Source of the DNA: Armatimonadota bacterium
GTDB taxonomy: Bacteria; Armatimonadota; Fimbriimonadia; Fimbriimonadales; Fimbriimonadaceae
DNA length: 64,000 bases
NCBI GenBank assembly: GCA_018268395.1
Contig: JAFDWQ010000004.1
Span: 1-64,000 of the forward strand
Direction: 5' to 3'
Of the stretch, positions 32,320 to 41,546 are shown piece by piece (position 1 is the stretch's first letter; each line of letters starts with the position of its first letter). Position numbers and translations under genes: made by a program. Under the pieces are notes generated by a model, which was given only the letters and a program-made list of their open reading frames with translations, searched no databases and was not told the DNA's origin.

Positions 32320-32775
32320 TCAGGCTGCGAGGGTCTCGTCCAGATCGAGGAGCATGATGAGTTCGCCCTCCCTTTTGGCGACGCCGAGGATGAACTCAGT
32401 GCGCGAGTCTTGGGCAAGGGTGGGCGCGTCGTCGATCGTCGACCTGTCCAGGCTGACGACTTCGGTCACGGCGTCGACGACGATGCCGACGTTGCCGTGC
32501 GAAGAATCGACGACGATGATGCGCGTGCTTTCGGCCTGGGCCGTGTCCGGTAGGTTCATCCGGACCCGGATGTCGACGACCGGGATGGTCTTGCCCCGAA
32601 GGTTCACGAGGCCCAAGATGTGCGGCTCGGTCCTCGGGACCGGCGTGATGTCGCGCATCCGGATGATCTCGTTCACCCGGAAAATGTCGATGCCGTAGTA
32701 TTCGTCCCCCAGACGGAACACGACGGTCTGTAGTTCTCGTTGCGCCTCTTGATCGGCGGCTCGCAGCTCTTCCAT
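32320..32775 (-). CDS. cheW: Chemotaxis coupling protein CheW
   Basis: 151 residues from ATG 32775 (GAGAGGG upstream). CheW SH3-like fold: LQTVVFRLGDEYYGIDIFRV, VNEIIRMRDITPVP, ILGLVNLRGKTIPVVDIRVR and ELIMLLDLDETL. It couples receptors to CheA, encoded directly downstream. It is the first gene of the cheW-cheA-HDOD unit, divergent from the secreted Ig-like gene. Confidence 0.94.
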   Translation of the reverse strand: MEELRAADQEAQRELQTVVFRLGDEYYGIDIFRVNEIIRMRDITPVPRTEPHILGLVNLRGKTIPVVDIRVRMNLPDTAQAESTRIIVVDSSHGNVGIVVDAVTEVVSLDRSTIDDAPTLAQDSRTEFILGVAKREGELIMLLDLDETLAA

Positions 32776-32890
32776 CGAAAACCCTCTCTGTCCATGATCG
32801 GTCGGAAAGGCCGCGAACCTCACGTACGGGCCGGACTTGCCGTCAGGCCGTTTCCGGCCGGTACGAACCCTTCTCCTGCCCCGAACAGTC

Positions 32891-32896
32891 TATAAT
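32891..32896 (+). promoter_or_regulatory. -10 box TATAAT, leaderless start
   Basis: A perfect TATAAT ends six bases before ATG 32903. No ribosome-binding site fits between them, so the mRNA probably begins at the start codon. Confidence 0.55.
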
Positions 32897-32902
32897 GCTG
32901 GT

Positions 32903-33919
32903 ATGGCACGCTGGAGCCGAATTTTTCTCGCACTTTCCCTGTTTGCCGCATCCGTAGCCGCTTCGGCTCAGCGGACGATCACGGTGACATCTCCCGTCAA
33001 GAACGACTACCTGGGTAAGACGAACTCCCTGAAGTTCGCGATCACGGGCGCCCAGTTCAAGGTCACGTTGAAGGTCAAGGCGACCCTCGAAGCCGACCCG
33101 ACCCAGACCTTTACGGTCGAGAAGGACTTTACGCCCGCGGCCGACAACAAGATCACGGACAGCGTCGCCTTGAACTTCGGCGACTTCACGGACCCCTCGG
33201 GGACGAACAAGTGGTCGATCAAAGTCACGCCGACCGAAAAGGACGGCGGCGGGAACGATCTGAGCGGCCAGTACAACACGGTGCCGCCCATCCAGGTCTT
33301 CGTGGACATCGTCGCACCGAAGTTCCTCAACGTCAACCCCATCAACAACCAGTACGTGAAGGGCAAAATCACGATCTCGGCGGGGATCCAAGAGACGCTG
33401 GTCGACCAGTGGAAGGTCCAGATGAACTCGGGCGACTTCGCGAACAACAGCGGTTCGACGAAGAACGTGAACGTGCAGTACGACACGAACCTGATCCAAA
33501 AAGACGGTCAGCAAACGATCGACATCAAGGTCGACGACAGGGCGAAGAACTCGGCGACCAAGCAGGTCAAGGTGACGCTCGACCGTAAGGCTCCGAGCGG
33601 CGAGGTCGTCACGCCCCGCCCGAACACGAGCCTGCCGCCGAACACGGACATCAGCGTGGTCTTGAACGTGCGCGACCAGTTCGCCGATTCGGTCTCCGTC
33701 AGCGGCGTCGACGTGAAGTACGTGACCCTTTCGAACCAGTTCCTGGGTCGTGTTTCGCGGAAATCGACCAACAACAGCGGTACGACCCTTGTTTGGACGG
33801 GTCGGATCCGATGGACGAGCTGGCTGCCCAAGGAATTCAAGATCGTCGTGACCTTGATCGACAAGGCGGGCAATCCCGGCCAGAAGCAAGAAGTCCGTGT
33901 CAAGATCGGGAATCGTTGA
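32903..33919 (+). CDS. Secreted protein with Ig-like domains
   Basis: 338 residues. Signal peptide RIFLALSLFAASVAASAQ. The mature protein is beta-rich, with about three Ig-like sandwiches: TITVTSPVKNDYLGKTNSLK, then VDIVAPKFLNVNPINNQYVK and TLDRKAPSGEVVTPRPNTSL, each opening with a proline-rich turn as in bacterial Ig repeats (KAGNPGQKQEVRVKI at the end). No catalytic motif. It heads a same-strand run with a PorV-like barrel and a caspase-fold protein. A surface or periplasmic scaffold role is inferred. Confidence 0.72.
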   Translation: MARWSRIFLALSLFAASVAASAQRTITVTSPVKNDYLGKTNSLKFAITGAQFKVTLKVKATLEADPTQTFTVEKDFTPAADNKITDSVALNFGDFTDPSGTNKWSIKVTPTEKDGGGNDLSGQYNTVPPIQVFVDIVAPKFLNVNPINNQYVKGKITISAGIQETLVDQWKVQMNSGDFANNSGSTKNVNVQYDTNLIQKDGQQTIDIKVDDRAKNSATKQVKVTLDRKAPSGEVVTPRPNTSLPPNTDISVVLNVRDQFADSVSVSGVDVKYVTLSNQFLGRVSRKSTNNSGTTLVWTGRIRWTSWLPKEFKIVVTLIDKAGNPGQKQEVRVKIGNR

Positions 33920-33975
33920 CGGGGTTTCGGGCCGTCGTCTATCATCAAGAGTAGGCAGAACCTGAAAGGAGAATA

Positions 33976-35112
33976 TTGGAGTTGACTGCAAGGAAGCGAT
34001 CGTTCGTCGTCGTCGGGGCCGCACTGGCTTCGTCGTGCGCCTCCGCACAAGTGCCCGACCTGCTGAACGCCCTCGATGCGGGCGGTCGGGCGATGGGCGT
34101 GGGCGGTGCGACCCAGGCAACGGACAGCAACACCCTGTCGGGCTACTACAACCCGGCGGGCCTTGCCTTCATCACGGCTCCAACCATCGCGGCCGCTGTC
34201 CGCAACCTGCCCGAGTCCGATAACCGGATTTCGGGCAATTTCAACAATCCTGACTATTCGACGAGCCGGGGCATGGGCGCCCGCCGCCTGACCCACGTCG
34301 GTGCGGCCTTTCCGGTCAAGAACGGCGTCGTCGGCTTGTCGTACACGGTCGGAGGCTCGTTCAAGGACTTCCGCCTGGGCGACAACCTCGCTGACGGGGC
34401 CTTGACGGTCCGCAACTACCAAGAAGTCCTTCAGGCCCAGACGGACTTCTTCTCGCTCTCGTTCGGCGCCCGCAGGCAAGACCTCAACTGGGGCGTGGGG
34501 CTCGTGGTCGCGAACCAGTACATTTCGGACCAGGGCCGGTACGACCAGTTCGACGGTAACAACAACGTCGGATCGGTGACGATTTCGAACAGCGGGAACA
34601 CGACCGGTATCGGCGCGATCGCCGGCGTCCAGTTCTCTCCGGGTCACGACGGTAAGAGCCAGGTCGGCATCAGCGTCCGCACGCCGATCCGCTTGAGCAA
34701 GAACACCCAGACCGACCCGTACTTGAACAAGCTGCCGGGGCGGGCTTCCATCGGGGTCGCGACGCGGACGGACCCGATGCGCGGCGGTAAGGACTTCCTC
34801 GTCTACGGTGCCCAACTCGACTGGTTCTTCGGTGCGGACAAGAACGGCACGCTCCAGCGCAAGGACGTCCTCTCGGGCGGTGCAGGGGTCGAATACAACC
34901 TTCATCGTTACAACGCCCGGATCCCGCTACGCCTCGGATATTCCTTCGTGCCGAAGGGAGGCGACGCCTTCATCGCACGGAACACCTTCACGTTCGGCAT
35001 CGGGTATCGTCCGGAAAGCAGCAACCTGGCCGTCGACCTGAACTTCGGCCTGCCCTCTGGAGGAGGCGCGTACGACATGGGCTTGTCGGTCACGTACAGG
35101 GTTGGTAAGTGA
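33976..35112 (+). CDS. Outer-membrane beta-barrel, PorV/FadL-like
   Basis: 378 residues. TTG start at 33976 with AAAGGAG five bases upstream, then a signal region (VVVGAALASSCASAQ). The mature N-terminus LNALDAGGRAMGVGGATQAT and SGYYNPAGLAF is the hallmark of the PorV/PorQ and OmpP1/FadL-like group. Alternating amphipathic strands follow, and the last residues LPSGGGAYDMGLSVTYRVGK form a typical barrel end. PorV-type barrels serve as outer-membrane adaptors in type IX secretion, but no other T9SS gene is seen, so that role is speculation. The GTG of the next gene's frame overlaps its stop. Confidence 0.78.
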   Translation: MELTARKRSFVVVGAALASSCASAQVPDLLNALDAGGRAMGVGGATQATDSNTLSGYYNPAGLAFITAPTIAAAVRNLPESDNRISGNFNNPDYSTSRGMGARRLTHVGAAFPVKNGVVGLSYTVGGSFKDFRLGDNLADGALTVRNYQEVLQAQTDFFSLSFGARRQDLNWGVGLVVANQYISDQGRYDQFDGNNNVGSVTISNSGNTTGIGAIAGVQFSPGHDGKSQVGISVRTPIRLSKNTQTDPYLNKLPGRASIGVATRTDPMRGGKDFLVYGAQLDWFFGADKNGTLQRKDVLSGGAGVEYNLHRYNARIPLRLGYSFVPKGGDAFIARNTFTFGIGYRPESSNLAVDLNFGLPSGGGAYDMGLSVTYRVGK

Positions 35113-35123
35113 AGGGATCAAGG

Positions 35124-36488
35124 ATGAGACTGAACCGGATTGCCTTGCTGGTCGCAGTGTGCGCTTGTGCGCCGCTCGCGTTTTCCCAGGCGTGGAAAGA
35201 CGCGTACGACAAAGGTCTGGCGGCCGCCAAGGCCGGAGACTGGGAAACCGCACGGGCCTCGTTCAAGGCGGCCGTCGCGGCCCGGCCGGAAGACCAGTCC
35301 GCAGCGACGATCCTCCCCGGTCCGGTGACGGAGCCGAACCGCTGGCGCGGAGGAGCTCCCTATTCCCCCAATTTCGGGGCGGCCTATGCGACCGTCAAAG
35401 CGGCCGTCGCCCTCAAAGAAGCCGATCGGGCTCCCCTCCTGCAGGAAGCCCAGTCGGGCTTTGAGACCTTGGTCGAGAAGGGTCAAGTGTCGCCCGCGAC
35501 CGTGTACTGGCTCGGTCAGGTCTACACCCTCTTGAAACTTTCCGACAAGCAGAACGCCCTCGACGCGAAAGTCCAAGGCAACGCGATGTCGTGGTCGGTG
35601 GACGCCGAGATCATGACTCCGGAAGACGCGGGCATGGTCGGTTCGCTCTCTCCCATGAACCCCGACAAACGGGGCGGGACCCAGATCAGCAAGGGGTCGG
35701 GGCCGAAAGTGACCGTCTTCAGCAAGCCGACGGACAAGACCGGAACGGTCAGTATCCCGACCACGTCCTTGACGGGCAAAGTCCCGGTCTTGAGTACGAA
35801 GTTCGCCCTCCTTATCGGCAACACCCAGACGCAGATGTCGTCGGGCTCCGTCCCGTTCGCGGCTTCGGACGCACTGGCTGTCCGTGACGGTCTTACGAAC
35901 AACGCCGGCTACGACGAGAAGAACGTCGACATGGTCTCGGAAGGCACCGCGTCCCAAATGCTCGCGGCGGCCAAGGCCCTTGCCGACCGGATCCCGAACG
36001 ACGCCACCGTCATGATCTATTTCAGCGGGATCGGCGTGAACGTCGATGGAAAAGACTATTTCGCCGGGATCGACGCGGCGATGTCGACCGACACGAACAA
36101 AATGGTGTCCCAAGACGACCTGCTCCAACCCTTCCGGTCGAAAGGGGCCCGCGTGTTCCTGTTCTGCCAAGCGAACCGTCCGATCGAAAGCGGCCGGTTC
36201 TTCGGCATGGACTCTGGCTTGACGGGCATGCTCGCACGGACGCAAGCCACCAGTCCCGGAGGCAACGTGCTTTCGACCACGATCGATGGCAAATCGATCG
36301 GCCTCTACACGAAGGCGTTCGTCGACACGCTCGCCGAATTCAGGTCTAACAAGATTCCCGTCACCGAGTTTTCTTGGAGCGTTTTCCAGGCGATGCAGGG
36401 CGGATTCGGAGCCGCAGGCGGAACAGGCACAGGCCAAGTCCCGTCGATTCCGGCCGTCCAGTACATGCCTTTGAACGCTTCTTTTTGA
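35124..36488 (+). CDS. Exported TPR plus caspase-fold protein lacking catalytic His
   Basis: About 454 residues. Signal peptide RIALLVAVCACAPLAFSQ. A TPR-like helical part follows (YDKGLAAAKAGDWETARASF KAAVAARPE). From about residue 230 comes a caspase-like (C14) fold: TKFALLIGNTQTQ, AASDALAVRDGLTNNAGYDE, ATVMIYFSGIG and KGARVFLFCQANRP. In active members the first motif is YFSGHG; here the His is Ile, and the DAC motif reads LFC. It is therefore probably a pseudoprotease that binds rather than cleaves. ATG 35124 is chosen (GAAGGG upstream); GTG 35109 overlaps the barrel stop and is possible. It is coupled to the PorV-like gene. Confidence 0.75.
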   Translation: MRLNRIALLVAVCACAPLAFSQAWKDAYDKGLAAAKAGDWETARASFKAAVAARPEDQSAATILPGPVTEPNRWRGGAPYSPNFGAAYATVKAAVALKEADRAPLLQEAQSGFETLVEKGQVSPATVYWLGQVYTLLKLSDKQNALDAKVQGNAMSWSVDAEIMTPEDAGMVGSLSPMNPDKRGGTQISKGSGPKVTVFSKPTDKTGTVSIPTTSLTGKVPVLSTKFALLIGNTQTQMSSGSVPFAASDALAVRDGLTNNAGYDEKNVDMVSEGTASQMLAAAKALADRIPNDATVMIYFSGIGVNVDGKDYFAGIDAAMSTDTNKMVSQDDLLQPFRSKGARVFLFCQANRPIESGRFFGMDSGLTGMLARTQATSPGGNVLSTTIDGKSIGLYTKAFVDTLAEFRSNKIPVTEFSWSVFQAMQGGFGAAGGTGTGQVPSIPAVQYMPLNASF

Positions 36489-36510
36489 TTCCGTCGTCAT
36501 AGGAAAGGAA

Positions 36511-37389
36511 ATGGAGTCCAAGCGGACGCGCCCCGATGCGCCGCCGCTCGATCCTCGGGCGGTCGCCATCATGAAGAAGATGGCCGGCGACTTCGCCGAT
36601 CGTTATGCCGAGGAGTTCCTTCTGGGCCATGTCCGGAAGTCCCTCGGAAGTGCGGCCGGAGACAAGAAGGCGACCGCCGACTGCCTTGAATCGCCTTACG
36701 AATCGCTGCTGGTCTTTTATTCGCACTACGCGTTCGCAAGGAGGGGGAAAGACCGGGACGACTTGTCCAAACTCGCTTCCGACGCCTTGCGCCGATTGGC
36801 CGCGTCGACCCCCTTCGAGGAAGTACTCGGTCAAGCGGACGGAACGGCGCTCTGGAGCGCGTTCGAGCAGGTCTGCGCCGACGCTCACAAGAAGAGCGGC
36901 GAGCAACAGAACCGCGGCCCGATCCAGGGCATGTTGGAACTGGCCCAAGAGATCCATCGACAGGATCCGGAGCTGTCGCTCGCGACCTGGATCGTGGACG
37001 GAGTCGAGGACGACGGTCGTCTCGAAGACCGGCACATGAGGATCGTCGACATCCGAGGCGTGGGGCCGAAGAGCGCGTCGACGTTCGTCCGCGACATGGT
37101 CTGGCTGTACGACGTCGAGGACGACATCGAGCCTGCGGACCGTATCTTCGTCCAGCCCGTCGACCGATGGCTCCGCCTGATGGTGAAGTTCGTCGTACCA
37201 GAGCCGGGCCTAGACGATCCCGCCGATTGGATCGTCGCGGGCAAGGTCTCCAAGTACACGCGCCGGGCCGGCGTCAGCGGGATCGGCTTCAACATGGGGA
37301 CGACCTATTTCGGTCAGAAGATCGTTCAAAACCCGGCCAAGTTCGAAGGAGAGCTCCGCGAACTCCTCAAGGCGTCCGGCGAGGCCTAG
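36511..37389 (+). CDS. Helix-hairpin-helix protein, HhH-GPD-like
   Basis: 292 residues, soluble and helical, with AGGAAAGG before the ATG. The central segment IVDIRGVGPKSASTFVRDMV is a textbook helix-hairpin-helix, followed at about 30 residues by ADRIFVQPVDRWLRLMVKFV, reminiscent of the catalytic Asp region of HhH-GPD DNA glycosylases. No iron-sulfur cysteines are present. The N-terminal 150 residues match nothing I know. DNA binding or base-excision activity is a hypothesis. It follows the caspase-fold gene by 22 bases, and its end overlaps convergent coaX by 4 bases. Confidence 0.55.
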   Translation: MESKRTRPDAPPLDPRAVAIMKKMAGDFADRYAEEFLLGHVRKSLGSAAGDKKATADCLESPYESLLVFYSHYAFARRGKDRDDLSKLASDALRRLAASTPFEEVLGQADGTALWSAFEQVCADAHKKSGEQQNRGPIQGMLELAQEIHRQDPELSLATWIVDGVEDDGRLEDRHMRIVDIRGVGPKSASTFVRDMVWLYDVEDDIEPADRIFVQPVDRWLRLMVKFVVPEPGLDDPADWIVAGKVSKYTRRAGVSGIGFNMGTTYFGQKIVQNPAKFEGELRELLKASGEA

Positions 37390-38147
37390 CGGGACGCGAG
37401 CCGGGCGTAAGCCGTGCGAAGGCCGTCGATCGTCAGGTTCGGATACACCGACCCGATCTCCTCGCTCAAGCCCAAGAACGCGTCCGACAGGCCTCCGGTC
37501 GCGACAGCGCGCGCGTCCCCTGTCTCGAGCCGGATCTTACGGACGACGTTGTCGACGGCGCCGGCATAACCGTACATCGTCCCTGACCGTAAAGCGTCCA
37601 CCGTGTCCGTCCCGACCGCGACACGCGGGGCGTCCAACGAAACGGAAGGCAACTTCGCCGCACGTGACGCCAGCGCTTCGAGCGAGACCGAAACGCCGGG
37701 CATGATGGCTCCGCCGGCGTAGCGGCCCTGGGCGTCCACGACGTCGAAGGTCGTGGCCGTCCCGAAGTCCACCACGATCACGGGCGTCCCGATCTGTTCG
37801 ATCGCAGCCAGGGCGTTCGCGATGCGGTCAGCGCCGACGGCGTCGGCAGGGCGGTAGAGGACGTCGAGACCGACGTCGGCGCCGTTCTTCAGGAAGAGTG
37901 GCGTGCTCTGCAACCATTCTTCGCCGAAGCGTCGCCAATCGGCGTTGACGGACGGCACGACCGATCCGACGATGACGCCGTCGGCCTGGAACGGCAGGCC
38001 CTTGAGCGCACAGAGTTGGGCAAGGCTGGCCGCTGTCTGGTCCTCTGTGTCGCCCGATCGCGTCGAGAACCGCCAGACAGCTCTCCATTCGCCGTCCCAA
38101 AGTCCGACGACGGTCTGTGTGTTCCCGACGTCAATCGCCCAAAGCAT
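37386..38147 (-). CDS. coaX: Type III pantothenate kinase CoaX
   Basis: 253 residues, ASKHA fold. Motifs: MLWAIDVGNTQTVVGLWDG (phosphate 1), ADAVGADRIANALAAIEQ, VIVVDFGTATTFDVVDAQG (phosphate 2 with the monovalent-cation site) and AIMPGVSVSLEAL. It phosphorylates pantothenate in the first step of coenzyme A synthesis and is the only CoaA-type enzyme seen here. It overlaps the end of glmM by 17 bases and closes the order grpE-glmM-coaX. Confidence 0.95.
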   Translation of the reverse strand: MLWAIDVGNTQTVVGLWDGEWRAVWRFSTRSGDTEDQTAASLAQLCALKGLPFQADGVIVGSVVPSVNADWRRFGEEWLQSTPLFLKNGADVGLDVLYRPADAVGADRIANALAAIEQIGTPVIVVDFGTATTFDVVDAQGRYAGGAIMPGVSVSLEALASRAAKLPSVSLDAPRVAVGTDTVDALRSGTMYGYAGAVDNVVRKIRLETGDARAVATGGLSDAFLGLSEEIGSVYPNLTIDGLRTAYARLASR

Positions 38148-39513
38148 GCGTGAGGTCCACCCGGCTGTAGATTTCTCCGCCCATGTCCGAGACCATCGCT
38201 CCGACGACCTTTTCAGCGACGGCGTCCCGCAGGTCTCGATCGTCGGCTTCGACCATCACCCGGATCATCGGTTGCGTTCCGCTTGGCCGAACGTTGAGGC
38301 GTCCACGCCCCTCAAGGGCGCTCTTCGCTTCGTCCAAGGCGGCCGAGACGGCCGGGCGGGCGTCCCAGCCGTCGCTCGCGGCGACGGAGACGTTGACGAG
38401 AACTTGGGGCCACGATTCGTAGTCGCCGAAGAAGTCGGAGGCGCGCCGTCCTTCGCGTTGAAGGACGCGGCAGACTTGAAGGGCGGTGACCAGACCGTCG
38501 CCCGTCGGAAGAAGGTCGGGGAAGATGATGTGGCCGCTCTGCTCTCCGCCGATCTTGCCTCCCTTGGCGCGGAGTACGGCGCTGACATATTTGTCTCCGA
38601 CGTCGGCGCGCTCGAGCACGATGCCTTCGCTCTGCATGTGGCGTTCGAAGCCGCCGTTCGTCATGACCGTCCCGACGACGAGCGATGGATCGAGCTCGCC
38701 GTGGTGTCGCCAGTGGGCGCACCAAATGGCCATCGTCCTGTCGCCGTTGATCAAGCGGCCCTGATCGTCAGAAAAGACCGCTCGGTCGGCGTCTCCATCG
38801 AAAGCGACACCGATGTCACAGCCCGTTTCCTGGGTCAACCTTTGGACGGTCTCGGGTTTGGTCGCGCCACCTTCGGCGTTGATGTTCATCCCGTCGGGCC
38901 GTACTCCGACGGCAGTGACCGACGCACCTAGCTGCTTGAACACCTTAGGCGCCAGTTCGTAAGCCGCACCGTGCCCGCAGTCCATGGCGATTGAAAGTCC
39001 CTCAAGGCCTTCCGGCACCTGCGACGCCAGCCATTCCACGTATGCGCTCTTCAATCCGGACTCTGGTTCGAGCGTACCGACGGCGGCGCCCGTCGGCGGT
39101 TCTGCAACGACCAAGTCAAGGTTGTCTTCGATCCAGCGTTCGACGTCTTCGTCGACCTTGCGGCCCTCATGGCCGATGAGCTTGATGCCGTTGTCCGGAG
39201 CCGGATTGTGACTGGCCGAAATGACCGCGCCGAGGCCGAACTCGCCAAGCATCGCGGTACAGCAGACGCATCCGGTAGGGACGACGCCCATCGTGACGAC
39301 GTCGACTCCGACCGAGCAAAAGCCGCTCGACAAGGCCGCGCCCAGCATGGGGCCGCTCCGTCGCGTGTCGCGGCCCAAAACGACCCGCTGTGGCAGGTCT
39401 TGGCCCCGGAGCCAGGTCCCCGCCGCCCTTCCGATCCGGAACGCCAGTTCCGGCCCGACCTTGACGTTCGCCGTCCCACGAACGCCGTCCGTCCCGAACA
39501 GTCTCTTGCTCAC
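38131..39513 (-). CDS. glmM: Phosphoglucosamine mutase GlmM
   Basis: 460 residues. FGTDGVRG at the start, the phosphoserine loop AVISASHNPAPDNGIKLIG, the metal loop VAFDGDADRAVF, sugar-binding GEQSGHI and the phosphate-binding RPSGTQPMIRV near the end. It converts glucosamine-6-phosphate to glucosamine-1-phosphate for peptidoglycan and LPS. Overlaps grpE by 4 bases (ATGA). All active-site loops are intact. Confidence 0.95.
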   Translation of the reverse strand: MSKRLFGTDGVRGTANVKVGPELAFRIGRAAGTWLRGQDLPQRVVLGRDTRRSGPMLGAALSSGFCSVGVDVVTMGVVPTGCVCCTAMLGEFGLGAVISASHNPAPDNGIKLIGHEGRKVDEDVERWIEDNLDLVVAEPPTGAAVGTLEPESGLKSAYVEWLASQVPEGLEGLSIAMDCGHGAAYELAPKVFKQLGASVTAVGVRPDGMNINAEGGATKPETVQRLTQETGCDIGVAFDGDADRAVFSDDQGRLINGDRTMAIWCAHWRHHGELDPSLVVGTVMTNGGFERHMQSEGIVLERADVGDKYVSAVLRAKGGKIGGEQSGHIIFPDLLPTGDGLVTALQVCRVLQREGRRASDFFGDYESWPQVLVNVSVAASDGWDARPAVSAALDEAKSALEGRGRLNVRPSGTQPMIRVMVEADDRDLRDAVAEKVVGAMVSDMGGEIYSRVDLTHALGD

Positions 39514-40058
39514 GGTTTCTTAGCCACCCTCACTTTGGCGGGTCGGACGACCCTTCCGTGGAGAGTGTAGCCTGCCTCGATCTCGTCCGTCACCGTGTCT
39601 TCCGGGTGCTCGTCGGTCGGTTGGGTGAGGAGAGCTTCATGGAACTCGGGATCGTACGGGATGCCGACGGAGGGGATCCGCTTGACCGCTCCGGACTCGA
39701 GGACTTGACGCAGCATGCGGTCGACGGCCTTGACGCCGTCCAGGAGCGCTTCGTAGCTAGAGCCCTTTTCGGCTGCCGCCAAAGACCTCTCGAAACTGTC
39801 CAGTACGGGTAAGAGCCGCTCGACGAGCGGTTGGGCCGCGAACTTCCTGTCTTCCTCGGCTTGCTGACGAAGGCGCCTTTGCACGTTTTGGGCTTCCGCC
39901 ATGGCGCGGAGAAGCTGATCCTTGAGCCGGTCCCGTTCCGCGGCCAAGTCGGCAAGGGCTTGGTCTCGAGGATCGATGGAGGACGCGTCGGCGGCCGCCT
40001 TCTCAGAAGTCTCGGAAGAGGGTTCAGCCTGGGTTTCAGGCACAGTCGTTCCGTCCAT
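39510..40058 (-). CDS. grpE: Nucleotide exchange factor GrpE
   Basis: 182 residues. An acidic disordered N-terminus, a long coiled coil (AAERDRLKDQLLRAMAEAQN VQRRLRQQAEED), then the beta domain (AVKRIPSVGIPYDPEFHEAL and GYTLHGRVVRPAKVRVAK). GrpE exchanges ADP on DnaK. It is separated from dnaK/dnaJ here and placed before glmM, an unusual partner. No CIRCE-like inverted repeat was noticed upstream. Confidence 0.93.
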   Translation of the reverse strand: MDGTTVPETQAEPSSETSEKAAADASSIDPRDQALADLAAERDRLKDQLLRAMAEAQNVQRRLRQQAEEDRKFAAQPLVERLLPVLDSFERSLAAAEKGSSYEALLDGVKAVDRMLRQVLESGAVKRIPSVGIPYDPEFHEALLTQPTDEHPEDTVTDEIEAGYTLHGRVVRPAKVRVAKKP

Positions 40059-40123
40059 AAGTCACGTGGGGTCGTTCCCTATTCTACAACGCCGACCCAC
40101 AAGCGGCCGGCTCCTGGGGCCCA

Positions 40124-41476
40124 CTACTTGTCGTACTTGCCTTTGCTCGACCGGGGCACGACCCGGGCAGGCGTCCCTTCGAGCGGGAACTCCTTTCGCA
40201 GGACGTTTTCGATGTACCGGACGTAAGAAAAGTGGACGAGTTCGGCGTCGTTGCAGAACAGGACGAACGTCGGGGGCTTTGTCTGAGGCTGTGTGCAGTA
40301 ATAGACTTTGAGAGGTCGGCCTTTGCGAGTGAGAGGCTTGTCGAACACGGCGTCTTGGACGACACGGTTGAGGTGGCCCGTCGACACACGGAAGCACCAG
40401 TGTTCGACGGCCCTGTTGACCGCTTTCATGACGCCCTCCATACCTGCCGATTCCTTGGCGGACGCGAACATCACGATGGCGTATCCGACCTCTGGGACTT
40501 CGTCCTGGAGGACCCGTTTGAAGTCCTTCTTGACAGGCGTGTTCCGGCCCAAATCGCCGTGCGGGGGTTCCACAAGGTCCCACTTGTTGACGACGATGAC
40601 GAGCGGTTTGCCCAGGTCGTGACTGGTCTTGGCGACCCGTTTGTCCCCGTCGGTCAGCCCTTCGTGCCCGTCGACGATAAGGACGGCGCAATCGGCGCGT
40701 TGGATCGCGGTCTCGGCCCGGTGGACCATGTAGTACTCGACGGATCCTTGGATCTTGCCTCGGCGACGGATGCCTGCCGTGTCGATCAGCCGCACTTTTT
40801 GACCCTTCCAGTCGATGACCGTGTCGACGGCGTCACGGGTCGTCCCGGGGATGTCGCTGACGATCACCCGTTGCTCTCCGGTCAAGGCGTTGACCATGGA
40901 GGACTTCCCTACGTTCGGCCTGCCGATGATCGCGAGTTTGAGTTCGTCGATCGGAAGGTCTTCGACGCCGCTCTTCGGGAAACCCTCGGAAATGCGGTCG
41001 AGGAGGTCGTTCACGCCCTTTCCATGGACTCCGCTCACGGCGAAGACCTCGTCGAAACCCAGCGCGTAGAACTCGTTGGCCCCTGTGGCGCGGTCGGGAT
41101 TGTCGGCCTTGGTCGCGACGACGTAGACGGGCTGCCGTACCCCTCGAAGACGGGAGGCGAGGTCGAAGTCCGACGGGTTGAGCCCCTCGTCCGCGTCGAC
41201 CATGAAGAGGATCACGTCGGCCTCGGCGAGCGCGACCTCGGCTTGGACCCGGATCTGCTCGATGAGCGGATCGTCGTCCCCGAAAAGGATGCCGCCCGTA
41301 TCGACGAGCTTCATCCTTCGGCCGTTGTGGTCGAATTCGGCGTACAGCCGGTCGCGGGTCACACCGGGTTGGTCCTCGACGACGGCGATGCGCTTCCCGG
41401 CGATCCGGTTGAACAGCGTGCTCTTCCCTACGTTCGGCCTTCCGACGATGACGATGGTGGGAGTCCTGAAGGCCAT
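40124..41476 (-). CDS. der: Ribosome assembly GTPase Der
   Basis: 450 residues from ATG 41476. Two tandem GTPase domains: VGRPNVGKSTLFNRI, DTGG and TKAD in the first; IGRPNVGKSSMVNAL, DTAG and NKWD in the second. The KH-like C-terminal domain is NRVVQDAVFDKPLTRKGRPL and KVYYCTQPQTKPPTFVLFCN. Der acts in late 50S assembly. Standard length. A frame extension to 41533 is arginine-rich and rejected. Confidence 0.96.
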   Translation of the reverse strand: MAFRTPTIVIVGRPNVGKSTLFNRIAGKRIAVVEDQPGVTRDRLYAEFDHNGRRMKLVDTGGILFGDDDPLIEQIRVQAEVALAEADVILFMVDADEGLNPSDFDLASRLRGVRQPVYVVATKADNPDRATGANEFYALGFDEVFAVSGVHGKGVNDLLDRISEGFPKSGVEDLPIDELKLAIIGRPNVGKSSMVNALTGEQRVIVSDIPGTTRDAVDTVIDWKGQKVRLIDTAGIRRRGKIQGSVEYYMVHRAETAIQRADCAVLIVDGHEGLTDGDKRVAKTSHDLGKPLVIVVNKWDLVEPPHGDLGRNTPVKKDFKRVLQDEVPEVGYAIVMFASAKESAGMEGVMKAVNRAVEHWCFRVSTGHLNRVVQDAVFDKPLTRKGRPLKVYYCTQPQTKPPTFVLFCNDAELVHFSYVRYIENVLRKEFPLEGTPARVVPRSSKGKYDK

Positions 41477-41546
41477 GGGGCCCAGGGTACCTAGGAGAGC
41501 CCGCCCACCCCTGCGAGAGGACACATCCCTCACCTTTCCGTGGGTG

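Noticed and set aside
32843-34905. Long minus-strand open frames antisense to the Ig-like and barrel genes
   Set aside because: Arginine-rich shadows; the plus-strand genes have signal peptides, promoters and family motifs.
35118-36572. 484-codon minus-strand frame over the caspase-fold gene
   Set aside because: No recognisable domain, composition typical of antisense high-GC frames.
40232-41494. 420-codon plus-strand frame over der
   Set aside because: Mirror of the Der coding sequence; Der is certain.
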